Source: Roseiarcus sp036513315 (lineage in GTDB: Bacteria > Pseudomonadota > Alphaproteobacteria > Rhizobiales > Beijerinckiaceae). From it: a DNA stretch of 64,000 nt. The translations under genes were made by a program, and so were the position numbers. The notes under the pieces were generated by a model, which did not search any database, had not been told where the DNA came from, and worked only from the letters and a program-made list of their open reading frames with translations. This document shows, in pieces, positions 1-8,600 of this stretch; the stretch's first letter is position 1; each line of letters begins with the position of its first letter. The stretch is from assembly GCA_036513315.1 (NCBI GenBank), contig DATBZF010000031.1, forward strand, positions 1 to 64,000, written 5' to 3'.

Positions 1-1
1 C

Positions 2-703
2 GTGATCGCGTTCCAAATGGAAGGTTTCGAGCCATCAGTGCAGTTCACGTACGAATTGGAACCCGCGCCGCCCGATGTGCTCTGGCGCCAAATGCGCGAT
101 AAAACCCGCAACGTGGCGCGCAAAGCCCAGAATATCTATACGGTTGACGATACGATTGACGCCGAAGAGTTCATCTGGCTTTACAGACAAAACTTACAGA
201 TTACGAGACGGGACGAGATCATTGACTTGGACATCGCCAAGCAGCTCTTGATTGCCTGCTGCTCGCGCGGCCGTGCGCTGGGACTTGCCGCACGAAACAG
301 TGAGGGGATCGCCAAGGCTGCCATTTTCTGTGTCTGGGACCGGTCCGTCTGCTACTATCTGCTTTCCACGCGAACGCCGGACAGCGGTAATGGCGCAATT
401 ACTCTGCTGTTATGGTCGGCGATTCGGAATGCAGCCGCAACAGGCCTAGTCTTCGATTTCTATGGGCTCGGGAACCGCGGTGCGGTGAAGTTCTATACGG
501 GATTCGGCGCGGAGATTCGACCTCGCTACATCATATCCCAGTCGACGCTGTCCTTTCGCCTATTGCGAGAGGCGCGGCGGTTATTCCGAAAATCTGATAA
601 CCCCTTCTTTGAGATGAGCGGCGCGCTGCATTCTTTCTGGGCTAAGGATAGCGAAAATACGACGAAGCGAGGCGGGGTTGCATCGCCTTACGCTGATCGG
701 TGA
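2..703 (+). CDS. FemAB/GNAT-like acyltransferase, 5'-partial at window edge
   Basis: The frame is open from the first bases, so the gene almost certainly begins upstream and these 233 residues are its C-terminal part. The layout resembles the BioF2/Acetyltransf_6 (FemAB-like GNAT) fold. An RNVARKAQ-like basic segment is followed by an FIWLYRQN helix, a core that reads as strand-helix repeats with LGLAARNSEGIAKAAIF and CVWDRSVCYYLLSTR, and then FDFYGLGNRGAVKFYTGFGAE, which matches the end of GNAT domains where the substrate is oriented. Family members transfer acyl or aminoacyl groups in cell-envelope or polysaccharide synthesis, but no substrate can be read here. Base composition is less GC-rich than the later genes, suggesting an accessory region. 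The product ends in a basic, low-complexity tail. No gene follows it on the same strand. Confidence 0.6.
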   Translation: MIAFQMEGFEPSVQFTYELEPAPPDVLWRQMRDKTRNVARKAQNIYTVDDTIDAEEFIWLYRQNLQITRRDEIIDLDIAKQLLIACCSRGRALGLAARNSEGIAKAAIFCVWDRSVCYYLLSTRTPDSGNGAITLLLWSAIRNAAATGLVFDFYGLGNRGAVKFYTGFGAEIRPRYIISQSTLSFRLLREARRLFRKSDNPFFEMSGALHSFWAKDSENTTKRGGVASPYADR

Positions 704-736
704 CGGCGCCATAAGCCAGCGCGGCCCGTAGGCTGA

Positions 737-1099
737 TCAGAACGGAATGTCGTCGTCGATTTTCCCGCCCGCCGCCAGCGCCAGCAAAGGCAGCGCGCCG
801 ATCGGCCTGAGTGGGTGGAGCGGCCGAAGCTAGAACCGTTGCCACCGCCCTGTCACTGCCCCGCCTCATCGCCTTCGCAACACGATTTCCGTCGTCTCGG
901 CGCCGCTCTGATCGGTCCATTTGCGCGTCTGCAACGCGCCTTCGATGTAGACCTTGCCGCCCTTCTTGCAATATTGCTCCGTAATCTTGGCGGAGTGTTC
1001 CGGGGTCCAGCGAATGTTGAGCGATGGCGGAGTCGAGTTCGTCGAGGGAGAACCGGGCGTCCGGCCGAGAAAGACCTGAATGAAGCTGCGCCCGCGCAA
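737..1099 (-). pseudogene. ssb: Decayed single-stranded DNA-binding protein (ssb) copy
   Basis: Read on the minus strand, 994-866 encodes EQYCKKGGKVYIEG followed by QTRKWTDQSGAE, the strongly conserved OB-fold core of bacterial SSB. Downstream and in a different frame is a glycine-rich scrap (QGGGNGSSFGRS). In yet another frame comes the acidic SSB tail KIDDDIPF, ending at the stop at 737-739. Intact SSB joins these parts in one frame, so at least two frameshifts have occurred. The N-terminal strand with the usual VNKVILVGNLG motif is not recognisable, although RGRSFIQVFLGRT upstream may be a remnant. The cell must keep a functional ssb elsewhere. The copy may come from a plasmid or phage, consistent with the disordered surroundings. 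Confidence 0.75.
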
Positions 1100-1282
1100 G
1101 TCCGACCGATGGAGCCGATCGCCTCTGACGATCTATCTGGAGTTGACCGCGTTGACGCTTGCGGGGCTCGTTATTCTCGTGTTGGCCCAACGATTTTCGT
1201 GAGGGGCTGACACAGGCCGGTCTTGCGTTTGCTCGCGGCGCCCTTCCGATCCGTGGTATGTTTAGCGGAAAGCAGGCGAAAA

Positions 1283-1534
1283 ATGACCAACGCATCCAAG
1301 CGACCCCGATTCGTAGCAGCGCTAACCAGCGACGCAATCTCGGAAAGAGCTGAGATCAGCGCGCTCACCGATCTCGAAGCTATTGAGACGGCAACGACCT
1401 GGGCGACCAGGATCATGGCCCATCGCGAAATCGGTTCCGGAACTCTACAGGTGACTCGGGACGGGGTGGAAATCAAAAGCCTTCCCATGGTGAGACTTCA
1501 AATGGGGGAGGCGCCCAATGCCCGCCGGACCTAA
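1283..1534 (+). CDS. Small hypothetical protein
   Basis: An 83-residue frame from the ATG at 1283, preceded by a purine-rich AGCAGGCGAAAA stretch that could serve as a ribosome-binding site. An upstream ATG in the same frame (1223) lacks a comparable signal. The product is soluble-looking, with an acidic helix-forming segment (SERAEISALTDLEAIETATTW) and then short strands (SGTLQVTRDGVEIKSLPMV). No domain is recognised. An antisense frame of similar length also exists, so coding status is uncertain. No operon partner. Confidence 0.35.
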   Translation: MTNASKRPRFVAALTSDAISERAEISALTDLEAIETATTWATRIMAHREIGSGTLQVTRDGVEIKSLPMVRLQMGEAPNARRT

Positions 1535-1834
1535 AGGGCAGAAGCGCCCCGCCGATGTGTGCTCGCATCTCAGCTAAGCCGCACGCTCGCCGTGGAGGGT
1601 CTGCATTTGGCCTAGCGGCAAGCGGCCGGCGAGGCGTAATCCGATGCCGACAATATGGAGCGCGATCGCGGTGACGCTCACCCATGCCAACGACGTGCTG
1701 GCGCCTCGTCCTTCGCGCGGGGCCGCGGATCCAACACAACCGCGTTTCGCCGCGCCTTATGCCAATCCGAACGCGGCAGTCGGAGCCTAATTTCATGCCG
1801 CACGTTGCTGACGGAACATCGCGCCAATCTCCGC
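1535..1834. other. 300-bp stretch without a recognisable gene
   Basis: No family-level coding signal is visible on either strand. A 48-codon frame on the plus strand (1644-1790, ATG after a GAGG 9 nt upstream) reads like ordinary protein but matches nothing I recognise. Longer overlapping frames on both strands are arginine-rich shadows. Confidence 0.4.
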
Positions 1835-2800
1835 TCACTTGGCGCTATAGGTGAACCTCAATCCGATTGGCTCGCCCTGCGGCGGCGTCGGAAATGGCGC
1901 CGCCTTGCTGACCGCCGCGACAGCCGCCGCGTCAAGGTCCCGCGATCCGCTTGAACGCAGGATCTGATTCTGCGTCAGATTGCCGGTTCCATCGACCGAA
2001 AAGAGGAGCACGCCCTCAAGCTTGCTGGCGCCCCCACCGACGCCTGTCGGCAGATGCATGCGGGCCATCACCAGGCCGTAGAGGATCGTCAGATAAGTCG
2101 TTTTGGCCTTACCCCCAGCAATCGGGCTCGTCTTGGCCGCGCTATCGAGTTGAACGTCAGGCATCGGTTCAAAGGTCGGCAGTTGGCCGCGCGACCAACT
2201 CGGAAGCGACTGACCGACGAGACTTGGCAATTTCTGCGGCTCGGCTTTCGTATCGACGGAGGCCTGTTGCTGCTCCGATTTGTCGCGATCGAGCTCAGGC
2301 TTCTTGACCACCTCGGCGTCGGGCTTGTCTACCGTCGGTTCAGCCGCATGGTCCGCCGCCTGGAGCTCGCCCTGCCGAACCGGTCCCGTCTCTCCGCCAG
2401 GCGCGGCGCCGGCGCCGGGCGTTTCTGTCGGCGTTGGCGCCGGCGGCGCCTTGGATGCCTGATCGGGAGCGTCCCTTTCGATTTTTTCGTTATTCGCGGC
2501 GCGGGGCGCATCGAACGCGGGGTCTTCGTCGATCGTGCGCGTCGTCGGCGCCGGCGGTGGCGGATCAGGCTTTTCCTGTGGCGGCGGCTCGACGACGATT
2601 TCGATAGGAACTTCCTCCGGCGGCGTTTCGACGACGGGTTCCCAATTGACGAAAAGCAGGAATAACAGCACGCCTGCGTGGAAAACGCAGGCCCCGAGAA
2701 GCGCGATGTAGAGGCGCGACCCCATCAGGGAAGACGGCTCGCGCGGCCCCGTCCGGCGCTCGTCGGGATTGGCTCTGAAACTGATGTCGGACGGCAACAT
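1835..2800 (-). CDS. Energy transducer TonB-like protein
   Basis: 321 residues with the classic TonB plan. A cytoplasmic N-terminus is followed by a single membrane anchor (LYIALLGACVFHAGVLLFLLFV, about residues 30-51) and a long proline-, acid- and alanine-rich spacer (about 55-200, including PPPQEKPDPPPPAP). The globular C-terminal domain (about 235-321) carries the TonB_C signature LRSSGSRDLDAAAVAAVSKAAPFPTPP. TonB proteins couple the proton motive force, collected by ExbB/ExbD, to outer-membrane receptors. No exbB, exbD or receptor gene is adjacent, so its partner is unknown, and TolA-like or envelope roles are possible. ATG at 2800 chosen; no strong Shine-Dalgarno is visible, and an internal ATG (2725) directly before the membrane anchor is an alternative start. 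Confidence 0.85.
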   Translation of the reverse strand: MLPSDISFRANPDERRTGPREPSSLMGSRLYIALLGACVFHAGVLLFLLFVNWEPVVETPPEEVPIEIVVEPPPQEKPDPPPPAPTTRTIDEDPAFDAPRAANNEKIERDAPDQASKAPPAPTPTETPGAGAAPGGETGPVRQGELQAADHAAEPTVDKPDAEVVKKPELDRDKSEQQQASVDTKAEPQKLPSLVGQSLPSWSRGQLPTFEPMPDVQLDSAAKTSPIAGGKAKTTYLTILYGLVMARMHLPTGVGGGASKLEGVLLFSVDGTGNLTQNQILRSSGSRDLDAAAVAAVSKAAPFPTPPQGEPIGLRFTYSAK

Positions 2801-3197
2801 GTAAAATCGGCCAGGGCGCCGGCGCCGGCCGGCGTCGGAAACGATTGATTTTGCTCATACGAGGAACGGCCGGAAGTGTCCGCGCCGGTCTCCTCAATAA
2901 ACGCGCGCCACAATGGCCCACGTTTCGCCCGAGGCCAACATTTGATTGAGGCCAATCTGCGATGTCGACCTGTCGCTCGCGATCGCCAGTCGCTGCGTCG
3001 GCATTTGGAAAGTTGACTCGCGGCTCGCGAGCTAACGAGCCAGATCCCGAAGCACCGCCAATCAGCGAGCGATAATTTCGGCCATAAACTTATTGTCGGC
3101 GCGCAACAACTCCTTGCGACCGAGTGGACGCCATACTGCCCCACATCGCGGAGGCCCCGCGAAAATAAGGGGTCCGATTAATCGCGCGGATTCAATA
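2801..3197. other. Intergenic stretch of about 400 bp
   Basis: No convincing gene on either strand. It presumably contains the promoter of the TonB-like gene on the minus strand. The only long frames are arginine/serine-rich shadows. Confidence 0.4.
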
Positions 3198-3422
3198 TCA
3201 GTTGATCAACCGCAGCCTTCTCGCCTCCCGCTCGGCGAATGACCACATTTCATGAAGTTCGGTGTAATCGGATTGCGGATGCAGCCTCGCCCATGCAGCC
3301 GGGCAAAGGTCGCGCCCGCCTTGCCGCTGCACGACGTGAAAAACAAATTGCCGGTTGCCGCCAACATTGGATATTACGAAATTGTTAGGGTCGGGATTGT
3401 CGACAACATAGACCTCAGACAT
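3198..3422 (-). CDS. Small hypothetical protein
   Basis: 74 residues starting at an ATG preceded by a strong GGAGGAAG ribosome-binding site 4 nt upstream, which supports real translation. The sequence begins MSEVYVVDNPDPNNFVI and contains aromatic and charged residues in normal proportions (FVFHVVQRQGG, YTELHEMWSFAERE), ending RRLRLIN. It has no signal peptide or membrane segment and two cysteine-free strands followed by a C-terminal helix. I do not recognise the family. It stands alone, convergent with nothing and divergent from the hydrolase at 3637. Confidence 0.6.
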   Translation of the reverse strand: MSEVYVVDNPDPNNFVISNVGGNRQFVFHVVQRQGGRDLCPAAWARLHPQSDYTELHEMWSFAEREARRLRLIN

Positions 3423-3519
3423 GCCGCTTCCTCCAATTGTCGATTTTTGTTCTTTCCGAACAATGCCAAACGCCTTGGGCGTAATTGTGGTTCCATTGAG
3501 ACTATGGCGTTCTCGCGCG

Positions 3520-3561
3520 CCCGATTCTTGGGGAAAACCACCCGATTCTTGGGGAAAACTA
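3520..3561. repeat. Tandem 21-bp direct repeat
   Basis: Two adjacent 21-bp units (3520-3540 and 3541-3561) with a core CCGATTCTTGGGGAAAAC. They differ only at the next-to-last base. They sit 76-117 bp upstream of the hydrolase start at 3637 and upstream of the divergent small gene, so they lie in a shared regulatory region. Confidence 0.9.
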
Positions 3562-3636
3562 TAGGATCGACGAACGCCCTCGCGCCTCTTATGCCGACTG
3601 TGGATTCATCGACAAAGAAGAAGGTCTTATCGGCTG

Positions 3637-4503
3637 ATGGACAGGAATTTGGACGAGCCGCCGCCCGATCTTTTTAAAATCAGAGCGATCGTTCCGCATT
3701 TTGAAGCGACCGTCGCCGATTACAAAACTTCAAGTGCGGCGACCCGGGCGCGGCTGCCCTCACGACTGGACGTCGCCTATGGCGACGATCCGGACGAAAG
3801 GCTCGATCTGTTCTTCCCCGAGACCTCTGCCGCCGCCGCCCGGCTTCCCATTCATCTGTTCATCCATGGCGGTTATTGGCGCGCGCAATCGAAGGCCGAT
3901 TATTCGTATCTCGCCGATGTTATTGTCGGGCAGGGCGCGATCGCGGCGATCGCCGACTATTCGCTGATGCCGGGCGCGCGCATGGCGCGGCTTGTCGACC
4001 AGGCGCGCCGCGCCGCGCACTGGCTTGGCGAGCATGGTCGGGAATTCGGCGGCGATCCCACGGCGCTCAGCGCGAGCGGGCATTCGGCGGGCGGACATCT
4101 TACGACCTACCTGTGCTGCCGCGCGCCGCACGAATCGGAATTTCCCGACAATCCCGTGCGCTCGATCCTGTGCGTTAGCGGCCTCTATGACCTCGCGCCG
4201 ATCGCGACAAGCTTTCTGCAGGCGGAACTGCATCTGACGCCGCAAGAGATCGCCCAATATTCGCCTTGCCAGGCGATTGCGCGCACAGACGCCGCCATTC
4301 GCCTTATCGTCGGCGGCCGCGAAACGACACCCTTCTTCGAGCAGGCGGGCCGCTTCGCGGGCCGTCTGTCTTCCCTCGGGCTGCAGCCGCGTCTGGCGAG
4401 CGTCGACGACGAAGATCACATGACGATCGTGCGTTCGCTCGGCCGACCTGGCAGCGTCTGCGCGTCGCATCTGGCCGATACTATCGCCGCATCGCGAACC
4501 TGA
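3637..4503 (+). CDS. Alpha/beta hydrolase (esterase / arylformamidase-like)
   Basis: 288 residues of the HGGXW branch of alpha/beta hydrolases. HGGYW (77-81) forms the oxyanion hole, and the nucleophile is Ser150 in GHSAGGH (148-154). The catalytic Asp probably lies in the strand after residue 210, and the His is in the DEDHMTIV motif near 272. Bacterial kynurenine formamidase-like esterases share this order. Substrate is not determined by sequence; a formamidase or carboxylesterase activity on small esters is most likely. No signal peptide, so cytoplasmic. ATG at 3637, weak ribosome-binding site. It converges with the small membrane gene at 4512, separated by 8 bp. No kynurenine pathway genes are nearby. 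Confidence 0.8.
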   Translation: MDRNLDEPPPDLFKIRAIVPHFEATVADYKTSSAATRARLPSRLDVAYGDDPDERLDLFFPETSAAAARLPIHLFIHGGYWRAQSKADYSYLADVIVGQGAIAAIADYSLMPGARMARLVDQARRAAHWLGEHGREFGGDPTALSASGHSAGGHLTTYLCCRAPHESEFPDNPVRSILCVSGLYDLAPIATSFLQAELHLTPQEIAQYSPCQAIARTDAAIRLIVGGRETTPFFEQAGRFAGRLSSLGLQPRLASVDDEDHMTIVRSLGRPGSVCASHLADTIAASRT

Positions 4504-4511
4504 GGCGAATG

Positions 4512-4778
4512 TCAGGATTGATCGTCGCCGATCAACTGACCGAACCACGCCCTGAGGCGCACACCGACCGACTTGACGCCAATCGCGTCCGAAGCGGTCT
4601 CGATCTGGCGGGCGATCGCCAACGGCAGCCATAATCTACCGCCGGAATCGCGCTCTTCCAGCCAGTCGCGCAAGCCGGCCGGATAGGCGAAAGCGGTCAG
4701 CGCGAGAATGCAATAGATCACCACGATCCAGCGTAGCGGACGGTTGGCGGCGGCCGGAGCGATGGGTTCGGGCGACAT
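4512..4778 (-). CDS. Small single-pass membrane protein of the O-acylation locus
   Basis: 88 residues. Short N-terminal cytoplasmic part, one hydrophobic helix (WIVVIYCILALTAFAYPAGL, about 17-36), then a charged and amphipathic tail (RDWLEERDSGGRLWLPLAIARQIETASDAIGV). It starts 10 bp downstream of the MBOAT stop on the same strand, so it is the last gene of that operon. No known domain. Small membrane partners are often found with MBOAT acyltransferases, so an accessory role for the acyltransferase is inferred from position only. Confidence 0.6.
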   Translation of the reverse strand: MSPEPIAPAAANRPLRWIVVIYCILALTAFAYPAGLRDWLEERDSGGRLWLPLAIARQIETASDAIGVKSVGVRLRAWFGQLIGDDQS

Positions 4779-4788
4779 CGGATTCTCC

Positions 4789-6207
4789 TCAGAACCGGAA
4801 ATAGATGAATGGCGCCGACGCTGCCGGCGCCATGATCAGGACGATGTAGAGCGCACAGAAGCCCAGCGCGATTTGCGCGGGCATGCTCTGCCTGTCGAAC
4901 GCCGCGCCGGCGATGCGCCGCGTCGCCTCGGGCATCAGATGGGTGACGGCGCCGACGAACAGCAACGGCGCAACGACCCATGGCGCGGTGACGCCGGCGC
5001 CATTGTCGGTCCACACGCCCGCCAGAAACTGGAGGGAATCGTCGAGCGAAGCGGAGCGAAAGAAAATCCAGGCGAAGCAGACGAAATGAAACGTCACGAT
5101 CCAGGCGATCGCCTGATAGAAGCCGTTGCCTTCCAGCCGTGCGAAGGCTTTCGAGCGCTGCCAGCGATGATCGACTGTCAAAGCAAGGCCATGCATGGCG
5201 CCCCAGATCAGAAACGTCCAGTTCGCCCCATGCCAGATGCCGCCCAGCAGCATCGTGATCATCAGGTTGCGCATCGTCGCCCATTCGCCATGGCGATTGC
5301 CGCCGAGCGGAATATAGAGATAGTCGCGCAGCCACACCGACAGCGTCATATGCCAGCGCCGCCAGAAATCGCTGAAGCCGAGCGCGCGATAGGGCTGGTT
5401 GAAATTCTGCGGAAAGCGATAGCCGAACAAGGCGGCGACGCCGATCGCAATATCCGTGTAAGCGCTGAAATCGCAGTAAATCTGGATCGCATAGGCGTAG
5501 GTGGCGATGATCAGATCGATCCGCGAGAATTGCGAAGGATCGGTGAAGACGGGATCGACGAATCGCACCGCGAGATAATTGGCGATCACCATTTTCTTGA
5601 AGAGCCCGCCAAGGATCAGCATGAGATTCTCGCCGAGCGAGAAATCCCCCGCGCGCCCCGGCCGTTGCAATTGCGGCAGGAATTCATGAGCGCGCACGAT
5701 CGGCCCGGCGACCAGATGCGGAAAGAAACTAAGATAAAGCACCACGTCGAGCGGCGAGCGCGACGGCGAAACCCGGCCGCGATAGACGTCGATGACATAG
5801 GACAAAGCGTGGAACGTCAGGAACGAGATCGCCACCGGCAAAGTGACGTTGACGAAAGCCAGCGCCGGATCGAGCGACAGGGAATGCGCGAAATTGAGGA
5901 TCTGGGCGACCAGGAAATTGAGATATTTGAAATAGACGAGAATGCCGAGATCAAGCGCGATGCATAGCGTCAGGGCGGAGCGACGAAAGGGGCGCGATTT
6001 CGCCGCATCGACATAAAGGCCGCCGGCGAAGGAAATGGCGCCGCTCGCCAAAATCAGGAAGACGAAATGCCAATCCCATGAAGCGTAGAAGAACAAGCTC
6101 AAACCCAGCAGAACGAATTTCTTCAGCAGGTTTTGGTTGTTGAGGCTCCAGACGAGGGCGAATGATCCGGCAAAAAATAAGGCAAAATCAATTGTAGGAA
6201 ACAACAT
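4789..6207 (-). CDS. MBOAT family membrane-bound O-acyltransferase (AlgI-like)
   Basis: 472 residues, about 10-12 membrane helices. The MBOAT signature around the catalytic histidine is present (LLGGIWHGANWTFLIWGAMHG), as are the conserved DFSAYTDIAIG and FNQPYRALGFSDFWRRWH segments of the AlgI/PatA/DltB group. These proteins carry an acyl group, usually acetyl, across the inner membrane to periplasmic SGNH partners that acetylate a polysaccharide or peptidoglycan. Its first 20 bp overlap the upstream SGNH gene in another frame, and no strong ribosome-binding site is seen, so translational coupling is likely. The target polymer is unknown: no polymer synthase genes flank it. Confidence 0.92.
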   Translation of the reverse strand: MLFPTIDFALFFAGSFALVWSLNNQNLLKKFVLLGLSLFFYASWDWHFVFLILASGAISFAGGLYVDAAKSRPFRRSALTLCIALDLGILVYFKYLNFLVAQILNFAHSLSLDPALAFVNVTLPVAISFLTFHALSYVIDVYRGRVSPSRSPLDVVLYLSFFPHLVAGPIVRAHEFLPQLQRPGRAGDFSLGENLMLILGGLFKKMVIANYLAVRFVDPVFTDPSQFSRIDLIIATYAYAIQIYCDFSAYTDIAIGVAALFGYRFPQNFNQPYRALGFSDFWRRWHMTLSVWLRDYLYIPLGGNRHGEWATMRNLMITMLLGGIWHGANWTFLIWGAMHGLALTVDHRWQRSKAFARLEGNGFYQAIAWIVTFHFVCFAWIFFRSASLDDSLQFLAGVWTDNGAGVTAPWVVAPLLFVGAVTHLMPEATRRIAGAAFDRQSMPAQIALGFCALYIVLIMAPAASAPFIYFRF

Positions 6208-7786
6208 GCTTGAGGCTCTGCCGGTCGTCGATCAGCGGAATCAGGAAATCGGCGAATTTGTCCGCGCTGAGCTTATAGCCGTCGAGCGTCATATGGACAT
6301 AATCATGCGCCATCAGGGCGGGCGTCGCCGCCGCCCATGTTTGCGCGCCGCAGGGGCCCGGCATGATGGCGGACCAGTCCCAGAAGGCCGCGCCGGTTCG
6401 CGTCGCGGTGGCGCGCTGGGCTTCGCGAACTTGCGCCAGTTTCGGCGGCGTTTCGAAGCGGCAACGGGCGCCCGCCGCTGCGTCCGTTCGTGGTAGCGTT
6501 TCACCGCAGTCGTGGCCGGTGGCGCCGCCTGAACAGGGATGTGCGGCGCCCGGTAGACGCGCGCCGTCGGGTGGACCGATCAGGACGATATGGGCGTTGG
6601 GCAGGAGGAACTTCAGTTTCCCGATCAGGCGTTCATAATCGGCGGCATAGACGCCCAGGTCGAGATTGTCGTTGAATCCTTCGTTGGTGCCGAAAGCCAG
6701 CACGAGGATATCGGGCGCGAGGCGGCGCAAGTCGTCAGAGAGATTCGGCATCGCCAGCCTTTGCAGAACCTCCATCGTCGCGCCGGGAAAACCCAGACTG
6801 AGATAGGATACGCCGTCGCCGTCGCGCTCGACATGCACCCCCGTGACGGTCACTGGCGCGTCGGTGGTCGACCGCACCGCGATCTCGCGGATCGCATGCT
6901 GGCCGCCGCCGGGCGCTCGCGCCGACAAAATCGCGCGCTGGTCGCCGGCGCCGTCGAGGTCGATTTCACCGCTTAGCGCGCCATCGATGAGAACCTGAGC
7001 ATGGCCGCCGCCGGGCTGTTTGAGAAACGCCACTTTGAGGCTGTCGTAACCTATGGGATCGCGCGCAGTCAGATTGATCACGGCCCCGGCGTGATGAGCG
7101 ACGGCATTGAAGCCGGATAGGTAAAAGCGTCGGTTTTCCGAAGATTTTTGCAGCGCTTCGTAGTTCCAACCGTCCGACGCCTCGTCCTTGAACAGAGCCG
7201 ATCGAACGCCGGGATGTGGGACGCCCGGCACGATATAGCCGGCGCCGCCGGCGCCATAGAGTTCCTGCAGGCGCTCACGCACCCGTCCGGTGAAGAAGTC
7301 CGCGGCGGTATGGCTGTCGCCGAGTTGCAGGATGGTCAGTCGATGGCCGGAGAAGCTGCCATGCACCAGCGAGCCGTCAATGCCGAGCTCCGCGTTTTCT
7401 TCCGCGCGCGCGGCGAATTCGAAAGTGCGGTAGGGCGGCTCGCCGGGATGAGGGCCAAAATGGTGCGGAGACGTGAGGATCGCCTTTGAAATGAGCGTGG
7501 AAAAGGTCATGTCGCCGGCCAGCGGCGGCGCAGTGTTGGCTACGATTTCCGGTTCGAGCGGCGCCGCGCGCGCGCCGACCGGAGGCCAGGGCGCGAAGGT
7601 GCGAGAGGGGGAAGAGGCTGCCTGCATCCCTTCCCGCAGTTTCGCCAGCAGGCTTTGGTCCAGGTCGATTCTGGGCACAGCGCTCTCCTGGCGGCCCAGG
7701 TTTCGGGACATGAACGGCGCGTCCGCGAGGGTCATTGCGCCCAGCAAGACAATCGTCCCGATAATCAGGCCCTTGGGCTGCAGCAA
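6188..7786 (-). CDS. SGNH/GDSL hydrolase-like protein, membrane-anchored
   Basis: 532 residues. The N-terminal hydrophobic segment (GLIIGTIVLLGAMTLADAPF) is a signal anchor, so the enzyme faces the periplasm. SGNH blocks: LQLGDSHTAADFF (GDSH, nucleophile Ser), SGFN with FGTNEGFND (block III), and DYVHMTLDGYK (Asp-x-x-His) near the C-terminus. A beta-rich insert separates blocks I and III (about 215-325), as in large two-domain acetyltransferase partners. Start: the frame opens at a TTG (7786) that has AAGGA 7 nt upstream; no ATG precedes the anchor. Expected role: transferring or removing acyl groups delivered by the overlapping MBOAT gene. Confidence 0.85.
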   Translation of the reverse strand: MLQPKGLIIGTIVLLGAMTLADAPFMSRNLGRQESAVPRIDLDQSLLAKLREGMQAASSPSRTFAPWPPVGARAAPLEPEIVANTAPPLAGDMTFSTLISKAILTSPHHFGPHPGEPPYRTFEFAARAEENAELGIDGSLVHGSFSGHRLTILQLGDSHTAADFFTGRVRERLQELYGAGGAGYIVPGVPHPGVRSALFKDEASDGWNYEALQKSSENRRFYLSGFNAVAHHAGAVINLTARDPIGYDSLKVAFLKQPGGGHAQVLIDGALSGEIDLDGAGDQRAILSARAPGGGQHAIREIAVRSTTDAPVTVTGVHVERDGDGVSYLSLGFPGATMEVLQRLAMPNLSDDLRRLAPDILVLAFGTNEGFNDNLDLGVYAADYERLIGKLKFLLPNAHIVLIGPPDGARLPGAAHPCSGGATGHDCGETLPRTDAAAGARCRFETPPKLAQVREAQRATATRTGAAFWDWSAIMPGPCGAQTWAAATPALMAHDYVHMTLDGYKLSADKFADFLIPLIDDRQSLKHVVSYN

Positions 7787-7799
7787 CCTTTCATCCTTT

Positions 7800-8576
7800 C
7801 TACTTTGAGCATTCGCTCAAAATATCGCGTCCACGCTGCTTGAGGCTCTCCATGATCGAGGGATAGAAATAATCCATCACCTGATCATAGCCGGTCGTGG
7901 TGAAATGCACACCGTCATTGGCGCGGAACTGGACGATCTGATTGTTCGCGTTGGGCAGATACGGCTTGTATTCATCCTCGCCCCCCTTCGAAGTCCACGG
8001 TTTGACATAGACCGCGCGTGGCGAACCGACATCGGCGACCGCTGCGGCGAACAGGTGATTCTTGGCCTTGGCGTCAGCATTGGCCGCCGGATCGAGCATG
8101 ACGGGCAGGCCGGTGATGATGATGGAAGCGCCCGCGCCGACGGCGTTGCGGATGAGATCTTCGGCGAACGCCTGATAGCGGGTGTCAAAATCGGGCGCGT
8201 CATATTCAGTCCTGACCTTGCTCGGATCGACGATCGCCTGACGGTCATTGATCCCGAAAGAGCCCACAAAAAGATCGGGGGCCTGTTCCTTGGCCATGGC
8301 GCCGACTTCGGCCACCCAGTTGAATTGATCGAGCCGGCTCAACCCCGTGCCGTTCTTGGCTTTCCGGATCAACTTTATCCTATCGGCGAGACATTTGTCT
8401 TTTCCGAGGCGGCGAAACAGCGCCCCCCAGAGCCCATCGGCCATTGAATCCCCGACAAAAGCGATATGCACGGGGGCTATTTCGGCCGCCATCGACGCCG
8501 GCGCGGATAATCCCAATACTATCGCAACGCCGACGCAAACGACGCCCGCCCACGAAAATGGCGACTTAATCTTCAT
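7800..8576 (-). CDS. Periplasmic SGNH hydrolase, DUF459-like
   Basis: 258 residues with an N-terminal signal peptide (WAGVVCVGVAIVLGLSAPASMA, cleavage after about residue 30). Block I is AFVGDSMADGLW, block III is GSFGINDRQ, and block V is NDGVHFTTTGYDQVMDYF with the Asp-x-x-His pair, so the catalytic triad looks complete. Such DUF459-type proteins usually occur beside MBOAT genes and are thought to act in surface-polysaccharide acylation. It is 13 bp upstream of the larger SGNH gene on the same strand and 24 bp downstream of a third SGNH gene, forming a single operon. Confidence 0.85.
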   Translation of the reverse strand: MKIKSPFSWAGVVCVGVAIVLGLSAPASMAAEIAPVHIAFVGDSMADGLWGALFRRLGKDKCLADRIKLIRKAKNGTGLSRLDQFNWVAEVGAMAKEQAPDLFVGSFGINDRQAIVDPSKVRTEYDAPDFDTRYQAFAEDLIRNAVGAGASIIITGLPVMLDPAANADAKAKNHLFAAAVADVGSPRAVYVKPWTSKGGEDEYKPYLPNANNQIVQFRANDGVHFTTTGYDQVMDYFYPSIMESLKQRGRDILSECSK

Positions 8577-8600
8577 TCTCTGTCCCCAATGCCAAGCAAA

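Noticed and set aside
2054..2665. 203-codon plus-strand frame
   Set aside because: It is antisense to the TonB-like gene, arginine-rich, and mirrors the proline-rich spacer.
4744..5967. 407-codon plus-strand frame
   Set aside because: It is the opposite-strand shadow of the MBOAT gene, made of Asp/Arg/Ile-rich low-quality sequence without a family match.
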